The notes beneath the pieces are model-generated. The model did no database searches. It saw only the letters and a program-made list of their open reading frames with translations, and had not been told where the DNA came from. Positions 14,331 through 21,407 of a stretch of DNA of 24,252 nt are shown piece by piece; position 1 is the stretch's first letter, and every line of letters starts with the position of its first letter. Source of the stretch: a virus. The stretch spans positions 1 to 24,252 of the IMG/VR virus record IMGVR_UViG_3300007345_000270; one strand, 5' to 3'. A program made the position numbers and the translations under genes.

Positions 14331-16188
14331 AGAAACAGTTCAGATTGATGTAGACACTAATGCCGACAAGGCAGCAGATGACCTTACGTCAGCCATTCGA
14401 GACTTGCAGAAAGCCGTTGAGCAAATGTCTACTTCTATGAATGATGGCTTTTCTGAAGCCAATCAGAACATAAGCAAGGTAGACGAAGGAATCAAAGACG
14501 TAGGGGATAGTGCTAAGGATAGTGCTAAGTCTACCGGTAAGCTCGGTAAGGCATTTGGTAATCTCGGAAAGACATCGGGTATTTTCTTCATTATAGATGG
14601 TGCGCTTAGCATCATCAAGGACTTGTTTATGGAGAACCAAATTGCCGTTGATGCCTTCAATACGGTATTTGAGTTCCTATCTATCGCAGTAAACGACTTC
14701 ATCAATTTTATTGTTGGCAACACCGACAAGGTAGTAGGCTTCTTCAAGTCAATCTTTGATGACCCGAAACAAGCGATGATAGACTTCAAGGACGCTTTCG
14801 TTGAGAACATAATTGAGCGTTTTAATTCCTTCTTAGACACACTTGGTTTTATCGCAAGTGCAGTCAAAAAGGTTTTTAGCGGTGATTTCAAAGGTGCGTT
14901 AGAAGATGTTAAGAATGCCGGTAAGGAAGTTGTCGATGTATTCACCGGAGTCGATGGAAGTTTCGACAAGGCTGCGGAGGCAACATCTAAATACGTCAAA
15001 GAAACGGCAAAAGCAGCATCAGAGAACGTCAAACTTGCAAAGGCGGCAGAGCTTGCCGATGTAAAGAGACAAGGACTCTTAGAGAAGTATGATTTGGAGG
15101 CTGAGAAGCTACGACAAATCAGAGACTCGGAACGCAATACTCTTGAGGAGAGAATACAAGCCAACAAAGACCTTGGCGATGTACTCGACAAGCAAGAGAA
15201 AGAGATGTTGGCTCAAGCTCAAATAAGGCTCGACCTTGCTCAAAAAGAAGCCGACAAAAAGAAGGGTAACCTCGAAGCAGAAAAAGCTCTTATAGAGGCT
15301 AAAAACGAGATGGCGGGTATCGAGGCACAGATTACCGGTATGAGAGCCGAGCAGTTATCCAACGAGGAGGCATTGCTTCGTGAATCTTTAGAGCTTACAA
15401 GAGGCAAGGCAGAAGCCGAGCAAGAGGCAGCTCAAATGGAGAAACAAGCATTGATAGATGCGGAGATAGATGTGCTAAAACGCATTGAGCTTGAGAAAGA
15501 GTTAGCTGAGGAAGTCAAGAACGGACGTATTGGGTTGATTGATGAGGAACTTGCTATCACAAAAGAGGGTACGCTACGCTATCAAGAGTTGCTCAACGAG
15601 AGGTTACTTGCAGAAGCAGAATATCAAGCAGAAAGCAATCGTCTTGACAAAGAAACGGAAGATGAGAAGTTGGTAAGGAGACAAGAATCTCAAGCTGCCT
15701 ACACACAAATAGCCTCTCAAGGCTTTGATGCGTTGTCCGCATTGTCAGAGGCATTTGCCGGAGATAGTGAGGAGCAACAAAGGAGAGCATTTGGAGTGCA
15801 AAAGGCATTGTCTATGGCTAATACTGTTATTGGCACTTACGAGGCTGCACAAAACGCATTTACAACAGCGCAGAAAAGCCCTATTACCGCAGTCAATCCG
15901 GCATATCCTTACATTCAAGCCGGTCTTGCAACAGCATTTGGTGTTGCTAAGTTAGCAAGTATTGCTCGTACAAAGTTTGATAGCTCAAGTCAGCCTTCAC
16001 CCGACTCGGACTCGGGAGGTGCGCCAAGTGCTATGATACCGCAATTTAATGTTGTAGGTGCAAGTGGCACTAACGCCATTGCTCAAAGTTTACAACAGCA
16101 AGGTCCGGTACGTGCGTACGTTGTAGGAAGCGATGTAACTTCGCAACAAGAATTAGACAGAAGAAGAATAAATAATACATCATTGTGA
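14320..16188 (+). CDS. Tail tape measure protein
   Basis: A 622-residue protein with the low-complexity, alanine/lysine/glutamate-rich helical composition of tape measure proteins. It has an N-terminal region with repeats of small residues (SISKVDEGIK-type), a hydrophobic stretch at about 85-105 (GIFFIIDGALSIIKDLF) and another at about 115-165, a long coiled coil at about 230-460 (LEKYDLEAEKLRQIRDSERN and similar), and a second hydrophobic helical part at about 500-560 (VIGTYEAAQNAFTTAQ). Such proteins set tail length and may enter the host membrane on DNA ejection. At 0.15 nm per residue, the usual rule, this predicts a tail of roughly 90 nm, short for a siphovirus. GTGA junction with the protease gene. 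Confidence 0.85.
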   Translation: MAIKETVQIDVDTNADKAADDLTSAIRDLQKAVEQMSTSMNDGFSEANQNISKVDEGIKDVGDSAKDSAKSTGKLGKAFGNLGKTSGIFFIIDGALSIIKDLFMENQIAVDAFNTVFEFLSIAVNDFINFIVGNTDKVVGFFKSIFDDPKQAMIDFKDAFVENIIERFNSFLDTLGFIASAVKKVFSGDFKGALEDVKNAGKEVVDVFTGVDGSFDKAAEATSKYVKETAKAASENVKLAKAAELADVKRQGLLEKYDLEAEKLRQIRDSERNTLEERIQANKDLGDVLDKQEKEMLAQAQIRLDLAQKEADKKKGNLEAEKALIEAKNEMAGIEAQITGMRAEQLSNEEALLRESLELTRGKAEAEQEAAQMEKQALIDAEIDVLKRIELEKELAEEVKNGRIGLIDEELAITKEGTLRYQELLNERLLAEAEYQAESNRLDKETEDEKLVRRQESQAAYTQIASQGFDALSALSEAFAGDSEEQQRRAFGVQKALSMANTVIGTYEAAQNAFTTAQKSPITAVNPAYPYIQAGLATAFGVAKLASIARTKFDSSSQPSPDSDSGGAPSAMIPQFNVVGASGTNAIAQSLQQQGPVRAYVVGSDVTSQQELDRRRINNTSL

Positions 16189-17093
16189 GAATAGTAGAAC
16201 TTATACTTGACGAAGAAGAAATGCTGAGTGGCGTACAAGCCATTAGCATCGTGGAATATCCGGCAATAGAATCTGACTTCATAACGCTATCGAAAGAGCA
16301 AGAGATAAAACTTGCAGAGGTAGACAAGGAGAAGCGTATTCTTATGGGACCGGCATTGATACCTAACAAGACAATCTTTCGCAAGAAAGAAGATGACGAA
16401 TACTACATATACTTTTCTAAGGATACGGTACGCAAGGCAAGTGAGTTGTTCCTAACGAGAGGCAATCAAAACAAGAGCACACTTGAGCATAGCTTCGAGC
16501 TTCAAGGCTTGAGTGTTGTTGAGTCTTGGATTGTTGAGAGTGATGAGGACAAGAGCAAGGCATACGGATTTGATGTTCCCGAAGGAACGTGGATGGTAAG
16601 TATGAAAGTCTACAACGATGAGGTGTGGGAAGATTACGTCAAAGAAGGTAAGGTCAAAGGATTCTCAATAGAAGGTTACTTTGCCGACAAGGTAAATATG
16701 AGTGCCGAGAGTGAGGAGGAAATGGAAGCTCAAATTAAATTAGATAGTATTAAAAATGTTATTTTAGAGGCTTTAGGGAACAAATCACATAAATTAGAAC
16801 TGAATATCCTTAGTGACTTTACGTTAGGTTCAATGGATTTGAAAAAGGCAGTGGAAAAACTTGAGACTGAGCTAAAGGAAGTTAGCAGAACAGTTTCTTC
16901 TATGGTAAAAAATATTGAGAGTGATTTTTCTAAGGCTGAAAATGCTTATAAAGAAATACAGAAAAAGTCAAAAGAGTTGGGTATTTCATTTAAAGATTTA
17001 GCGGGACCAATTTCTATTAAGGTTTTTGAAGAGGCTAAAAATAATTACAAAAAGTACAAAAATATCGCTAAACAGATTTCTAAAATAAGTTAA
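16185..17093 (+). CDS. XkdF-like prohead protease with appended C-terminal helical module
   Basis: A 302-residue protein starting at a GTG that overlaps the tape measure stop (GTGA). Residues 1-170 match the XkdF-type phage serine protease: GPALIPNKTIF (55-65), YYIYFSKDTV (73-82), LEHSFELQGLSVVESWIVE with H102, and KGFSIEGYF with S161, the likely His/Ser catalytic pair. It would cut the capsid or scaffold during head maturation. From about residue 183 (base 16731) the DNA turns clearly AT-rich (AAA, TTA, ATT codons instead of AAG, CTC, ATC) and the protein becomes a helical module ending KELGISFKDLAG and a lysine-rich tail. That module resembles the neighbours at 18126 and 18524, so it looks added by recombination. 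Confidence 0.7.
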   Translation: MRIVELILDEEEMLSGVQAISIVEYPAIESDFITLSKEQEIKLAEVDKEKRILMGPALIPNKTIFRKKEDDEYYIYFSKDTVRKASELFLTRGNQNKSTLEHSFELQGLSVVESWIVESDEDKSKAYGFDVPEGTWMVSMKVYNDEVWEDYVKEGKVKGFSIEGYFADKVNMSAESEEEMEAQIKLDSIKNVILEALGNKSHKLELNILSDFTLGSMDLKKAVEKLETELKEVSRTVSSMVKNIESDFSKAENAYKEIQKKSKELGISFKDLAGPISIKVFEEAKNNYKKYKNIAKQISKIS

Positions 17094-17097
17094 GGAT

Positions 17098-17490
17098 ATG
17101 AACGAAAAAGAAGCATCTCTAAAAATAAACCTTATTCGTGCCCTCATCAATGAAGAACTTCTTGAAGAAAAAGGTATCGAACTTGAAAGTTACTCGGACT
17201 ATGGTGAGGGTGTTCGTAACAATGCAAAGAAAGGTATTGAGATGAACAAAAAGGTGGACAACAAATGCGCCACGCAAGTGGGCAAGGTACGTGCTCAGCA
17301 ACTTGCTAACGGAGAGAAGATAACAGTCGCTACGATTAAAAGAATGTATTCGTATCTTTCACGAGCAGAACCTAACTATGACCCGAGCGACTCTAAGGCT
17401 TGTGGTACTATTAGCTTCTTGCTATGCGGAGGCAAAGCCGGACTCGGTTGGTCAAGGAACAAGCTAAGAGAATTAGGAGAGATAGAGTAA
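17098..17490 (+). CDS. Hypothetical conserved phage head-region protein
   Basis: A 130-residue protein with three conserved-looking blocks: SDYGEGVRNNAKKG (33-46), ITVATIKRMYSYLSRAE (75-91) and CGTISFLLCGGKAGLGW (102-118). I recognise this domain from phage genomes, where it is often fused to, or next to, prohead protease or portal proteins, but its function is not assigned. A helical N-terminus (SLKINLIRALINEELLEE) precedes it. The start lies 4 bases after the protease stop, so it may be a part split from a longer protease gene. The cysteines (57, 102, 110) could be structural. Confidence 0.6.
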   Translation: MNEKEASLKINLIRALINEELLEEKGIELESYSDYGEGVRNNAKKGIEMNKKVDNKCATQVGKVRAQQLANGEKITVATIKRMYSYLSRAEPNYDPSDSKACGTISFLLCGGKAGLGWSRNKLRELGEIE

Positions 17491-17526
17491 AAATGAAACA
17501 AGTAAAAAACAAATAGTTAATTAGTT

Positions 17527-18126
17527 ATGAGTGCAAAAGAAACCTTATCTAAGATTGCCGGTATGCTGAATGTAGACTTGGCAGAAGAAATCGCTTTAGA
17601 GAGCGTTAAATTAGAAAACGGGGCAGTGCTTGAGGCGGAGAAGTTCGAAGCCGGAGAGAGTGTCTTTATAGCCACAGAGGACGAGAAAGTCGCTGTACCT
17701 ATTGGCGAGTACAAAATGGAAGATGGTCGTACCCTCGTTGTAGAAGAAGAAGGTTTGATTGCTTCTATCCTTGAAGCCGGTGAGGAGAAAGAGGAAGAAG
17801 AAGTCGAAGTCGAGGCTGCTGAAGAAGAAGAAAAAGAGGAAGAAATGGCTTACGCTACCAAAGAAGAATTAGGAGCTGCGATGGACGAACTCAAAGAGAT
17901 GATTGAGGAAGTCAAGCAAATGGTTTCTCCAAAAGAGGAGAAAGAAGATATGAGCGCAGAGGAGACTGTTGTGGAAGATACCAAAGAGGAACTTTCAGCA
18001 CAAGAACCGGCTGCGAAACCTATTAAGTCAAATCCGGAAGCTAAGGCTAAAAAGGATATGATTCAGTTTGGCTCAAATCGTGGTCAATCTACATTAGACC
18101 GTGTATTCTCTAAAATGTCAAGATAA
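17527..18126 (+). CDS. Acidic scaffold-like head assembly protein
   Basis: A 199-residue, very acidic protein. Residues about 24-80 form a small beta domain (KLENGAVLEAEKFEAGESVF, VPIGEYKMEDGRTLVV), followed by a glutamate tract (about 85-110), a coiled coil (TKEELGAAMDELKEMIEEVKQM, about 112-133), a low-complexity linker, and a conserved-type C-terminus (QFGSNRGQSTLDRVFSKM). Its position between a protease-like gene and the capsid gene, acidic helical character and low complexity fit a scaffolding protein that shapes the prohead and is then removed. This is inference. It shares a TAATG junction with the next gene. Confidence 0.5.
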   Translation: MSAKETLSKIAGMLNVDLAEEIALESVKLENGAVLEAEKFEAGESVFIATEDEKVAVPIGEYKMEDGRTLVVEEEGLIASILEAGEEKEEEEVEVEAAEEEEKEEEMAYATKEELGAAMDELKEMIEEVKQMVSPKEEKEDMSAEETVVEDTKEELSAQEPAAKPIKSNPEAKAKKDMIQFGSNRGQSTLDRVFSKMSR

Positions 18127-18521
18127 TGAAGCAAGTTCAAAAAGTATGGGAGCAGTTAGCTTCCCAAAAGGTAGAGCTTAGCAAGATTCAAGACCTAAAA
18201 GCTCTTGCACAAGAGGCAAGGTCGCTTCCAAGTTTTATGGAAATCACCTCTGACCTTGACAGAATTTCGGGTATGTTAAACGAAATGACAAGAGAAGCAA
18301 GAAGGGTAGTGACTGATGCTCGAAGCATTACTAAAGAATACGGCTCTCTTGTTCGTGAAATAGAAGCAACAGCGAAAGAACTTGGAGTTAGTTACAACGA
18401 CTTAGGAATCCAAAGCGATATGGAGGCTTTGACTAATGTAGAGTTGGATATGGAATTGTACGAAGCGTTAGATGCTGAACTACCGATAGCAAAAAGAGCT
18501 ATTGACGATTTAATGATGTAA
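18126..18521 (+). CDS. Helical head-region protein, paralogue A
   Basis: A 131-residue, almost wholly helical protein beginning MKQVQKVWEQLASQKVEL. It is similar in layout to its neighbour at 18524 (both open MK-x-[VI]-x-x-VW) and has a segment EIEATAKELGVSYNDLG (about 80-96) close to the C-terminal module of the protease gene (EIQKKSKELGISFKDLAG). The end is acidic (ELDMELYEALDAELP). Function unknown; a scaffold component or internal virion protein is possible by position. It starts inside the upstream stop (TAATG) and ends 2 bases before the next gene. Confidence 0.55.
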   Translation: MKQVQKVWEQLASQKVELSKIQDLKALAQEARSLPSFMEITSDLDRISGMLNEMTREARRVVTDARSITKEYGSLVREIEATAKELGVSYNDLGIQSDMEALTNVELDMELYEALDAELPIAKRAIDDLMM

Positions 18522-18523
18522 TT

Positions 18524-18937
18524 ATGAAGAAGATAGAATCAGTATGGGCGGATATTACCGCCAAGAATGAAGCGTACAAGCAGAAATTCTCCAAGCAAGA
18601 GAAGGTAGATTTATCTGAACTTGAGAAGGTAGAACTTGGTGTTATTGATGAGCTAAAGTCTCTTGAGAAACAAGCTCGTGATATTGCCTCAGACCGTATT
18701 GCAGAATCAAAAGAAGTTGAAAAACTATATCAGCGAGTAAACAAAGAAAACTTTGCAGCAAAAGAAAAGATTGATGGGTTTAGAAAAGAGGCTTTCAGAA
18801 TAGCTATGGACGCAGAACGAGTTTTAAAAGACTTAGGAATGGACGTTCCAAATGAGCTTTTTACAAGAGTCGATGCCGTTGCTGAAGCCGGTGGCAAAAT
18901 ACCTACAAGTAGAAACGCTAATGTTTTTTCAATTTAA
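18524..18937 (+). CDS. Helical head-region protein, paralogue B
   Basis: A 137-residue helical protein beginning MKKIESVWADITAKNEAY, with charged coiled-coil-like stretches (LSELEKVELGVIDELKSLEK; EVEKLYQRVNKENFAAKEKI) and a segment RVLKDLGMDVPNELF that aligns with KELGVSYNDLG of paralogue A and KELGISFKDLAG of the protease C-terminus. AAA-rich codon use here is closer to that AT-rich module than to the tail genes. Probably arose with paralogue A by duplication. Function unknown; followed after 13 bases by a decoration-like gene. Confidence 0.55.
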   Translation: MKKIESVWADITAKNEAYKQKFSKQEKVDLSELEKVELGVIDELKSLEKQARDIASDRIAESKEVEKLYQRVNKENFAAKEKIDGFRKEAFRIAMDAERVLKDLGMDVPNELFTRVDAVAEAGGKIPTSRNANVFSI

Positions 18938-18950
18938 TAAATAAAACAAA

Positions 18951-19379
18951 ATGGCAATAACAAACGTAGACACCACGCATTCGGTGTCAAACATATCAAA
19001 CCCTCCGACAAGAATCGCTCTTGAAACGAACACTATCAGCGCATCAGCAACCCTTACCAAAGGAGATAGCGGTGAAGTTTTCTTTTTAAGCGGTGCAGTT
19101 GGTGGTACTGTTACAATGCCGGCACCCTTTGCCGGTGGGCGAGTAAAGTTTGTAATGACTGAAAATGACCCTACAACAGCTTTCACTATTGATTGTGGTG
19201 CGGGGTTGCTTATGGGTAACTTACAAAACGCATCGGGACACGCAAGAGCAAACAACGACCAAAACGTTGTGTTTGGAACAACATCAGTAAAAGGAGACTT
19301 TGCAGATTTATGTTCTGACGGAACAAATTGGTATGTTGCTGCAACAACAGCAATCAGTGGAGCAATTACATTTAGTTAA
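18951..19379 (+). CDS. Putative capsid decoration / head fibre-like protein
   Basis: A 142-residue protein rich in glycine, serine and threonine with alternating short strands (GEVFFLSGAVGGTVTMPAPF, RVKFVMTENDPTTAFTI) and the end SDGTNWYVAATTAISGAITFS. This beta composition is typical of exposed virion proteins such as capsid decoration or fibre domains. Its place immediately before the major capsid gene supports a decoration role, but no family motif is firm. No signal peptide or catalytic motif. Leader AATAAATAAAACAAA is A-rich, as expected for strongly translated Bacteroidota genes. Confidence 0.45.
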   Translation: MAITNVDTTHSVSNISNPPTRIALETNTISASATLTKGDSGEVFFLSGAVGGTVTMPAPFAGGRVKFVMTENDPTTAFTIDCGAGLLMGNLQNASGHARANNDQNVVFGTTSVKGDFADLCSDGTNWYVAATTAISGAITFS

Positions 19380-19403
19380 AAATAAAAATAATCAATAATT
19401 AGT

Positions 19404-20366
19404 ATGGCAACAACTACTAACATTACATCTACTTATGCCGGTGAATTTGCCGGTAAGTATATTAGTGCAGCGTTACTTTCTGCTGACACTATCGAGAACG
19501 GTGGTATTACCGTTAAACCTAACGTGAAGTACAAAGAGGTATTGAAAAAGGTATCAACAGATGACATCGTAAAAGATGGCTCTTGTGATTTCTCTGATAC
19601 TTCTACATTGACTCTTACAGAGCGTATCCTTCAGCCGGAGGAGTTCCAAGTAAACTTGGAGTTATGTAAGCAAGACTTCCGTTCAGATTGGGAGGCTATT
19701 CAAATGGGATATTCTGCATTTGACTCTTTGCCACCTTCATTCTCTGACTTCCTTATCGGACACGTTTCTGCGAAGGTAGCTCAGCGTATGGAAACAAACA
19801 TTTGGGCGGGAGTAGACAGCGGAAACAGCGGTCAGTTCGATGGCTTCTTAACAACATTAGCTGCTGACTCTGACGTTGTAGACGTATCCGCTGCGACAAT
19901 CACTGCTGCGAACGTTATCGCTCAGTTAGGTGCTGTTGTAGATGCTATTCCTACTACTGTTTACGGTAAGGAAGATTTACACGTTTATATTGCACCAAAC
20001 ATAGCTCGTGCTTATGTTCGTGCTTTAGGTGGTTTTGGTTCTATAACAAACGGAACGGGAGCAACTCAATCCGGTGCAGCCGGTGCTAATGGTGTAAACA
20101 ACCAAGGTACATTGTGGTACGGAATGGGACAAAACTTGGCTTTCGATGGTGTTAAATTGTTCGTTTGTCCGGGCTTACCGGATAACCGTATGGTTGCAGC
20201 TCAGAAAGAGAACTTGTTCTTCGGTACTTCATTGCTTTCTGATATGAACGAGGTTCGTGTCTTAGATATGGCTGACCTTGATGGTTCTCAGAATGTGCGT
20301 GTAGTAATGCGTTTTACTGCCGGTATCCAACACGGACTCGGTTCTGAAATTGTATTATACTCTTAA
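19404..20366 (+). CDS. Major capsid protein
   Basis: A 320-residue protein. Segments such as GGITVKPNVKYKEVLKKVST, TLTLTERILQPEEFQVNLEL, FSDFLIGHVSAKVAQRMETN and the glycine-rich GNSGQFDGFLTT look like the N-arm, E-loop and P-domain helix of HK97-type capsids, and EDLHVYIAPNIARAYVRAL followed by GLPDNRMVAAQKENLFFGT is a common capsid pattern. The gene uses a distinct, narrow codon set (GAC/GAG/CGT, GTA, GCT), typical of a highly expressed gene. It is closed by a strong terminator (20390-20425) and has its own A/T-rich leader (19380-19403). It has the usual length for a small capsid protein. Confidence 0.8.
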   Translation: MATTTNITSTYAGEFAGKYISAALLSADTIENGGITVKPNVKYKEVLKKVSTDDIVKDGSCDFSDTSTLTLTERILQPEEFQVNLELCKQDFRSDWEAIQMGYSAFDSLPPSFSDFLIGHVSAKVAQRMETNIWAGVDSGNSGQFDGFLTTLAADSDVVDVSAATITAANVIAQLGAVVDAIPTTVYGKEDLHVYIAPNIARAYVRALGGFGSITNGTGATQSGAAGANGVNNQGTLWYGMGQNLAFDGVKLFVCPGLPDNRMVAAQKENLFFGTSLLSDMNEVRVLDMADLDGSQNVRVVMRFTAGIQHGLGSEIVLYS

Positions 20367-20389
20367 TAAGAGAATTTGAATAATAATTA

Positions 20390-20425
20390 AAGGGGTAGGT
20401 GGGTACAATCTGCCTACCCTTTTTT
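20390..20425 (+). terminator. Rho-independent terminator after the capsid gene
   Basis: GGGTAGGT (20393-20400) pairs with GCCTACCC (20412-20419; one G-T pair) around an 11-base loop, and upstream A's can extend the stem into the following T-run (20420-20425). It stands 24 bases after the capsid stop and 14 bases before the next ATG. It would limit read-through from the capsid gene into the tube/portal block and raise capsid mRNA relative to it. Confidence 0.8.
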
Positions 20426-20438
20426 AATAAGAAATAAT

Positions 20439-20990
20439 ATGGCGTGTGATTTAACAAAAGGACGTATCGTTCCTTGTCGTGATTCGGTTGGTGGGATTGC
20501 AGAAGTTTACTTCGTAGATTACGGAGACTTAGGTAATATCACTGTTGCCGCTGATGATGAGGTTACAGATGCAGACGGTACGTTTAATGCGTATCAATAC
20601 TTACTCAAGGGCAATAGCTCTTTGACACAAAACGTTACCGCTTCTCGTGAGAACGGTACGGTATTCTTCGAGCAAGTTCTTGAGCTTACCTTGCCTAAGA
20701 TGAGTAAAGAGGACAACAAAGAATTGAAGTTGTTGGCTTATGGTAGACCTCACATTGTTGTGGTAGACTATAATGGTAATGCTTTTATGATGGGACGTGA
20801 GCACGGTTGTGATGTAACCGGAGGTACAGTAGTTACCGGTGCAGCAATGGGAGACTTGAGTGGCTACACTTTATCTTTCTCTGCAATGGAATTGGCTCCG
20901 GCTAACTTCATAGCTTCTCCGGCAGCCGGTAATCCTTTCAATGGCTTAACAAGTGCTGTTGAAACTATTGTAGCCGGTACGGACTTCTAA
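20439..20990 (+). CDS. Putative major tail (tube) protein
   Basis: A 183-residue, beta-rich protein starting MACDLTKGRIVPCRDSVGG. It includes RENGTVFFEQVLELTLPKMS, GRPHIVVVDYNGNAFMMGRE and a glycine/threonine/alanine-rich VTGGTVVTGAAMGDLSGYTL followed by a beta strand and AMELAPANF. Such glycine-spaced strands and a late 'GYTLSFSAMELAPA' segment fit the fold shared by tail tube and related proteins. Isolated between two strong terminators, it appears to be its own transcription unit, as expected for an abundant structural protein. A head protein of similar fold is possible. The start ATG has the A-rich leader AATAAGAAATAAT. Confidence 0.5.
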   Translation: MACDLTKGRIVPCRDSVGGIAEVYFVDYGDLGNITVAADDEVTDADGTFNAYQYLLKGNSSLTQNVTASRENGTVFFEQVLELTLPKMSKEDNKELKLLAYGRPHIVVVDYNGNAFMMGREHGCDVTGGTVVTGAAMGDLSGYTLSFSAMELAPANFIASPAAGNPFNGLTSAVETIVAGTDF

Positions 20991-21011
20991 GAGTTCATTG
21001 GTTTATAACAA

Positions 21012-21040
21012 GGGGAGGGCTAAGGCTCTCCCTTTTTTTT
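21012..21040 (+). terminator. Strong rho-independent terminator
   Basis: GGGAGGGC (21013-21020) and GCTCTCCC (21025-21032) form an 8-bp stem (one G-T pair) with a TAAG loop, followed by eight T's (21033-21040). It sits 22 bases after the stop of the tail-tube-like gene and 31 bases before the next ATG. The T-run also lies where a TTG codon could start the next gene, but that codon is unlikely to be used. Confidence 0.88.
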
Positions 21041-21071
21041 GCAAAATACTTTTTACAATCGTTACTTAGGT

Positions 21072-21407
21072 ATGCACATAGTAAGTACAACAGACAAGAC
21101 AATTAAATTTGTTCCAAGAAAGGTGCAAACAGATTTGTCTATTAAGATTACGGACGAGCAAGAAAACGATTCTGCATTGGAAAGCGTAACCGGTGGTGAT
21201 AGCGGTAACTTTGTCAAGATTGCACCGACATATACATTCAAAGAAGGAAGGTTTTACTATATTGTAATTACCGGAACTGATGAAGAAGAATTGTATCGTG
21301 GTAAAGTTTTTTGTACCAATCAAACAGATTTTGATAAGTTTACGGTCAATGAGAATGTATATACTGAATATGAAAAGGCAAATGCCAATGAATACATTGT
21401 AATATGA
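21072..21407 (+). CDS. Hypothetical beta-rich virion-region protein
   Basis: A 111-residue protein starting MHIVSTTDKTIKFVPRK. The frame is open back to a TTG at 21039, but that lies inside the terminator T-run, so the ATG at 21072 is chosen. Strand-forming stretches (KIAPTYTFKEGRFYYIVITG) and the end LYRGKVFCTNQTDFDKFTVN, then YEKANANEYIVI recur in unnamed proteins of Bacteroidota phages. It ends in an ATGA junction with the portal gene (21404-21407), so it probably acts with the head-tail joining proteins. No function can be assigned. Confidence 0.6.
   Translation: MHIVSTTDKTIKFVPRKVQTDLSIKITDEQENDSALESVTGGDSGNFVKIAPTYTFKEGRFYYIVITGTDEEELYRGKVFCTNQTDFDKFTVNENVYTEYEKANANEYIVI

Noticed and set aside
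14463-15191. 242-residue open frame on the - strand
   Set aside because: It lies fully inside the tape measure gene, is serine/leucine/threonine-rich with no known motif, and reads as the reverse shadow of a helical, low-complexity gene.
17493-17516. Tiny ORF MKQVKNK, similar to the start of the 18126 gene (MKQVQK)
   Set aside because: Seven codons are too short; the similarity is likely chance or a small leftover, with nothing further to support it.
17801-17850. Repeats of GAAGAA in the scaffold-like gene
   Set aside because: They encode a glutamate tract; no unit structure beyond codon repetition, so not a separate repeat element.
21038-21070. Promoter-like TTTG and TACTTTTT before the 21072 gene
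   Set aside because: The spacing between a TTTG and any TAnnTTTG-like element is wrong (5 or 12 bases) or has two or more mismatches.
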